Source: Nanobdellota archaeon (lineage in GTDB: Archaea > Nanobdellota > Nanobdellia > Woesearchaeales > GW2011-AR15). Taken from it: a stretch of DNA of 8,614 nt. Location of the stretch: the NCBI GenBank assembly GCA_018815145.1, contig JAHIYL010000303.1:1-8614 (forward strand), in the 5' to 3' direction. The notes beneath the pieces are model-generated. The model was not told the DNA's origin, ran no database searches, and saw only the letters and a list, made by a program, of their open reading frames with translations. Positions 6,924-8,614 of the stretch are shown here, piece after piece (position 1 is the stretch's first letter; every line of letters starts with the position of its first letter). A program made the translations under genes and the position numbers.

Positions 6924-8486
6924 TCATGCAGGTGCAGTCGAAGGTGTTGGTATTGGAGGATTATTTGAACAGGTGCAACAAATTTTATATGAATCACATC
7001 CATGGTCACCTTTCTCCCCTATGGTACCACTACATTTGGGATCCGCTTCGCAATCCTGTGGTAATCTACAATAATATCCTTGAACTATATTGGTACAAGG
7101 CGTATCTGTACTAGGTGTAGGTGTGGGTGCTGCGCCTGTAGGGCATCTACAGCAGACATCTGAGCATCCAAAAGATTCAAAAGTCAATCCCTCGCATGAT
7201 GCTCCTTTGTTGGAACACTGAAGTGCAGAAAGGCATTGGTAAGAGTATTCATTGGTTGACAATGTTGCACACAGTGGAGAGTCTGGTGTTGGTGTCGGCG
7301 TTGGTGTCGGAGCCGCACCATCATAACAACAGACAAACCCAACTGAACAACCTTCATGTCTAGTATCACCAGGACACAAAGAGGCGTCTACTTCGGGAAT
7401 GCATGCAGGACAATCAGATTCTGTTCCAGGAGTAGGTATTGGAGCCGGTGTGGTTCCGGGATCAACAGCACCTGCCGGTTCATTTCCTGCAGCACATTTA
7501 CAGCAGTACGGAGCAGAGAGCGGGCAATCCGGGAACTCACATTTATCTCCTAAAAGTCCAAGCATTATACCTGTATCTTCATACATCCCGCTGCATGTGC
7601 AGGATGGGACACAGGTTATGCTGATTCCTTCACGCTTTGTCCAGCTTTCACATGTCTTTGTCTTATCTGTGGCACACATTTGTTGTCCAGTTCCTCCGGC
7701 AGCTCCCCCTGCACCTGAACCACCTGCAGATCCACCTGGACATCTGCAGCAAACAGAGCCTGAACCACAATCTTTTGGATACAGCCATGTAATGTCTCCT
7801 TGTTGTCCTAGTTCATCTCCGTATTGTCCCGTTATTGCACCTCTGCAAGGACACGTAAGTCCAGACACACATGATTCAGTGAATGGCAATTCCGTTCCAT
7901 AATCATTATATGTCCTTGAACCTTTTCCGCAGGACTTCCCTGTCAAACCGGCACCTGCCTTAAGGTGACAGCATGTACCGGTTTCCTCTCCAATATGACA
8001 TTCACCTGATAATTCTGCATTCTCAGTCGGACACTTTGTTGTATCTGTCAAGCATTCAACTGAATCATAACCATCTAAAATATCACAGTCACCTTGGCTT
8101 TCACTAGCTGCACATTTGCAGCAGATAGGTTCAGATGGTTTTAGGCAATTAGGAGGACCAATTGATATAGGACCCACAGGATAACCATCACCTGGTAAGG
8201 CTCCGGGTGGAAGACCTTCTTCTGTACATGTGCACTCAGCAACACAGCTTGCAGTAGTCGTTCCTTCAGTTCTGGCAATATTTGCTGCTTTCTGGCATGC
8301 TTCATCACTGAAACTACTCAATGTGTTTAGGCAATTTGGCAGATTTGCATTCAATGGGTCGTTCTGTTCTAAGCACTTACCGCATTGATCCATACCAATA
8401 CCTGTAAAATCATAACCAGAAGCTGTTTTTTGACATATCATACACTTAGTGCCGCCATCTTCCAATTTGAAAGTGCAGGGATGCAA
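6924..8486 (-). CDS. Cys-rich modular, probably secreted, repeat protein; 5' end uncertain
   Basis: An open frame with about 60 cysteines in 520 residues. An N-terminal part has CMIC and CGKC pairs (16-19 style, then 35-38). Cys modules follow, closing with a double cysteine at residues 122, 172, 246, 328, 386, 445 and 503; five of the seven are CC-x-C. Linkers are low-complexity: Gly/Ala/Ser (250-269), PTPTPTPTP (393-401), PTPTPST (454-460) and PIPTPST (511-517). There is no transmembrane segment or signal peptide in what is present. The pattern suggests a disulfide-bonded or metal-binding extracellular or surface protein, but I recognise no named family. The only start near the beginning is TTG 8486-8484, which lies inside DNA matching bacterial dnaE on the other strand; the true start is probably lost at that junction. 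The frame stays open to the window edge. The stop is an in-frame TGA with more of the same protein behind it. Codons below about 8450 are trustworthy; those above probably are not. Confidence 0.72.
   Translation of the reverse strand: MHPCTFKLEDGGTKCMICQKTASGYDFTGIGMDQCGKCLEQNDPLNANLPNCLNTLSSFSDEACQKAANIARTEGTTTASCVAECTCTEEGLPPGALPGDGYPVGPISIGPPNCLKPSEPICCKCAASESQGDCDILDGYDSVECLTDTTKCPTENAELSGECHIGEETGTCCHLKAGAGLTGKSCGKGSRTYNDYGTELPFTESCVSGLTCPCRGAITGQYGDELGQQGDITWLYPKDCGSGSVCCRCPGGSAGGSGAGGAAGGTGQQMCATDKTKTCESWTKREGISITCVPSCTCSGMYEDTGIMLGLLGDKCEFPDCPLSAPYCCKCAAGNEPAGAVDPGTTPAPIPTPGTESDCPACIPEVDASLCPGDTRHEGCSVGFVCCYDGAAPTPTPTPTPDSPLCATLSTNEYSYQCLSALQCSNKGASCEGLTFESFGCSDVCCRCPTGAAPTPTPSTDTPCTNIVQGYYCRLPQDCEADPKCSGTIGEKGDHGCDSYKICCTCSNNPPIPTPSTAPA
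6969..7271 (-). repeat. Two degenerate 43-residue Cys modules in tandem
   Basis: Residues 406-448 and 464-506 of the Cys-rich protein share the pattern C, Tyr-containing spacer, C, C, C, G-C, then (V/I)CC-x-C (GCSDVCCRC and GCDSYKICCTC). Both are followed by a Pro/Thr linker (PTPTPST and PIPTPST). The DNA copies are diverged, so this is an old protein-level duplication rather than a recent DNA repeat. Confidence 0.6.
7284..7310 (-). repeat. Short tandem repeat coding a Pro-Thr linker
   Basis: The near-exact repeat of GTTGGTGTCGGC on the plus strand encodes PTPTPTPTP (residues 393-401) between two Cys modules. Similar but degenerate linkers lie at residues 454-460 and 511-517. Such Pro-Thr linkers usually act as extended spacers and often carry O-glycans; the latter is inference here. 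Confidence 0.75.
7494..8297 (-). repeat. Three degenerate ~62-residue Cys modules
   Basis: Residues 64-125, 186-249 and 271-331 of the Cys-rich protein align by eye. Each opens with a single Cys, then has (A/E/I)-(S/T)-C-V followed by a C-x-C (ASCVAECTC, ESCVSGLTCPC, ITCVPSCTC), a Gly-rich or acidic spacer of about 30 residues, and a final C-x(4-6)-(I/V/Y)CC-x-C (ICCKC, VCCRC, YCCKC). A shorter Cys block (134-173) sits between the first and second. The spacing is regular enough to indicate a repeated fold. Confidence 0.65.
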
Positions 8487-8614
8487 GGCATCCTCAAGGA
8501 TGCCCAGCCTTCGGACATTGAGGACCTGGTTGCCCTCAACGCCCTGTACAGGCCGGGGCCTATGGCCTATATCCCCCAGTTCATCGGCTGCAAACGCGGA
8601 AGACAGCCCATAAC
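8448..8614 (+). CDS. dnaE: Internal fragment of bacterial DNA polymerase III alpha subunit, truncated at both ends
   Basis: The plus strand encodes SAAIFQFESAGMQGILKDAQ, then PSDIEDLVALNALYRPGPMA and YIPQFIGCKRGRQPI, uninterrupted to the window end. FQFES-x-GM and the IEDL-x-ALNALYRPGPM block are hallmark sequences of the C-family (bacterial) replicative polymerase palm region, just after the third catalytic aspartate. No start codon or N-terminal half of the protein exists upstream; instead the sequence changes within a few codons into the antisense of the Cys-rich gene. The last 124 bases are about 60% GC against roughly 37% in the glycan genes, with GC-rich third codon positions. Archaea replicate with PolB/PolD, so a dnaE fragment here is foreign. 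It is most likely a chimeric contig end; recombination with bacterial DNA is less likely. The junction lies at about 8440-8460. Confidence 0.8.

Noticed and set aside
6924..6926. TGA read as selenocysteine or as a reassigned sense codon (for example glycine, as in some bacterial candidate phyla).
   Set aside because: At least four genes here (177 aa, 349 aa, glf and the 500-aa protein) end properly at TGA, two of them in ATGA overlaps, so TGA is a stop. The TGA does not replace a patterned Cys, and only about 10 nt separate the distal stop from the convergent gene, leaving little room for an archaeal 3' SECIS element.
7399..7902. A 167-codon plus-strand open frame opposite the Cys-rich gene.
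   Set aside because: It is a shadow of the Cys and Pro codons on the other strand. It is Pro/Ser/His-rich with no domain features, while the minus frame shows ordered Cys repeats.
8479..8503. Inverted repeat GGATGC-AAG-GCATCC, with a further GGATGC copy after it.
   Set aside because: It falls inside conserved dnaE codons and is short enough to arise by chance. It could have helped a template switch in a chimera, but nothing shows this.
1..8614. CRISPR arrays, tRNA or rRNA genes, insertion sequences.
   Set aside because: I saw no regularly spaced direct repeats, cloverleaf sequence, transposase frame or terminal inverted repeats.

Overview
The window looks like a fragment of an archaeal genome, most likely a DPANN-type archaeon (Woesearchaeota/Pacearchaeota-like). 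This is inferred from archaeal prepilin-like N-termini (Lys-Lys-[Gly/Ser] followed at once by a long hydrophobic helix), TATA/BRE-like promoters about 30 nt upstream of start codons with no clear Shine-Dalgarno, an Agl23-type membrane glycosyltransferase relative, and AT-rich DNA (about 37% GC in a line I counted). No rRNA or other taxonomic marker is present. TGA, TAA and TAG all occur as ordinary stops.

Region 1 (1-5156, minus strand, read right to left) is one tightly packed array: a polytopic membrane protein of unknown function (possibly GT-C-like); a complete UDP-galactopyranose mutase (glf); a GT2 glycosyltransferase overlapping glf by ATGA; then three small membrane-anchored proteins with class III (type IV pilin-like) signal sequences. 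The last of these overlaps its predecessor by ATGA and runs off the left edge. The array suggests synthesis and transfer of a galactofuranose-containing surface glycan, linked to pilin-like or other surface proteins. A TATA box sits about 31 nt before the first gene. A second possible promoter precedes the pilin-like genes.

Region 2 (5252-6694, plus strand) is a divergently transcribed Agl23/TIGR03663-like membrane protein with its own TATA box. The 95 bp between the divergent starts hold both promoters.

Region 3 (6705 to about 8450, minus strand) encodes a very cysteine-rich modular protein: tandem Cys modules, most ending in a CC-x-C motif, separated by Pro/Thr or Gly/Ala linkers. Its frame contains an in-frame TGA at 6924-6926. 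The same frame continues for 72 more codons with two further Cys modules, 15 cysteines and no canonical start codon, then stops at TAG (6705-6707) followed by a T-rich terminator. The TGA therefore splits one gene.

Region 4 (about 8448-8614, plus strand) is unrelated: about 60% GC with clear homology to the bacterial DNA polymerase III alpha subunit (FQFES-x-GM and ALYRPGPM motifs), entering abruptly in the middle of the protein. The simplest explanation is a chimeric contig end, so the 5' end of the Cys-rich gene is probably missing. The points most worth a second look are the TGA-split Cys-rich gene, the dnaE junction, and the coupling of UDP-Galf and glycosyltransferase genes with pilin-like proteins.
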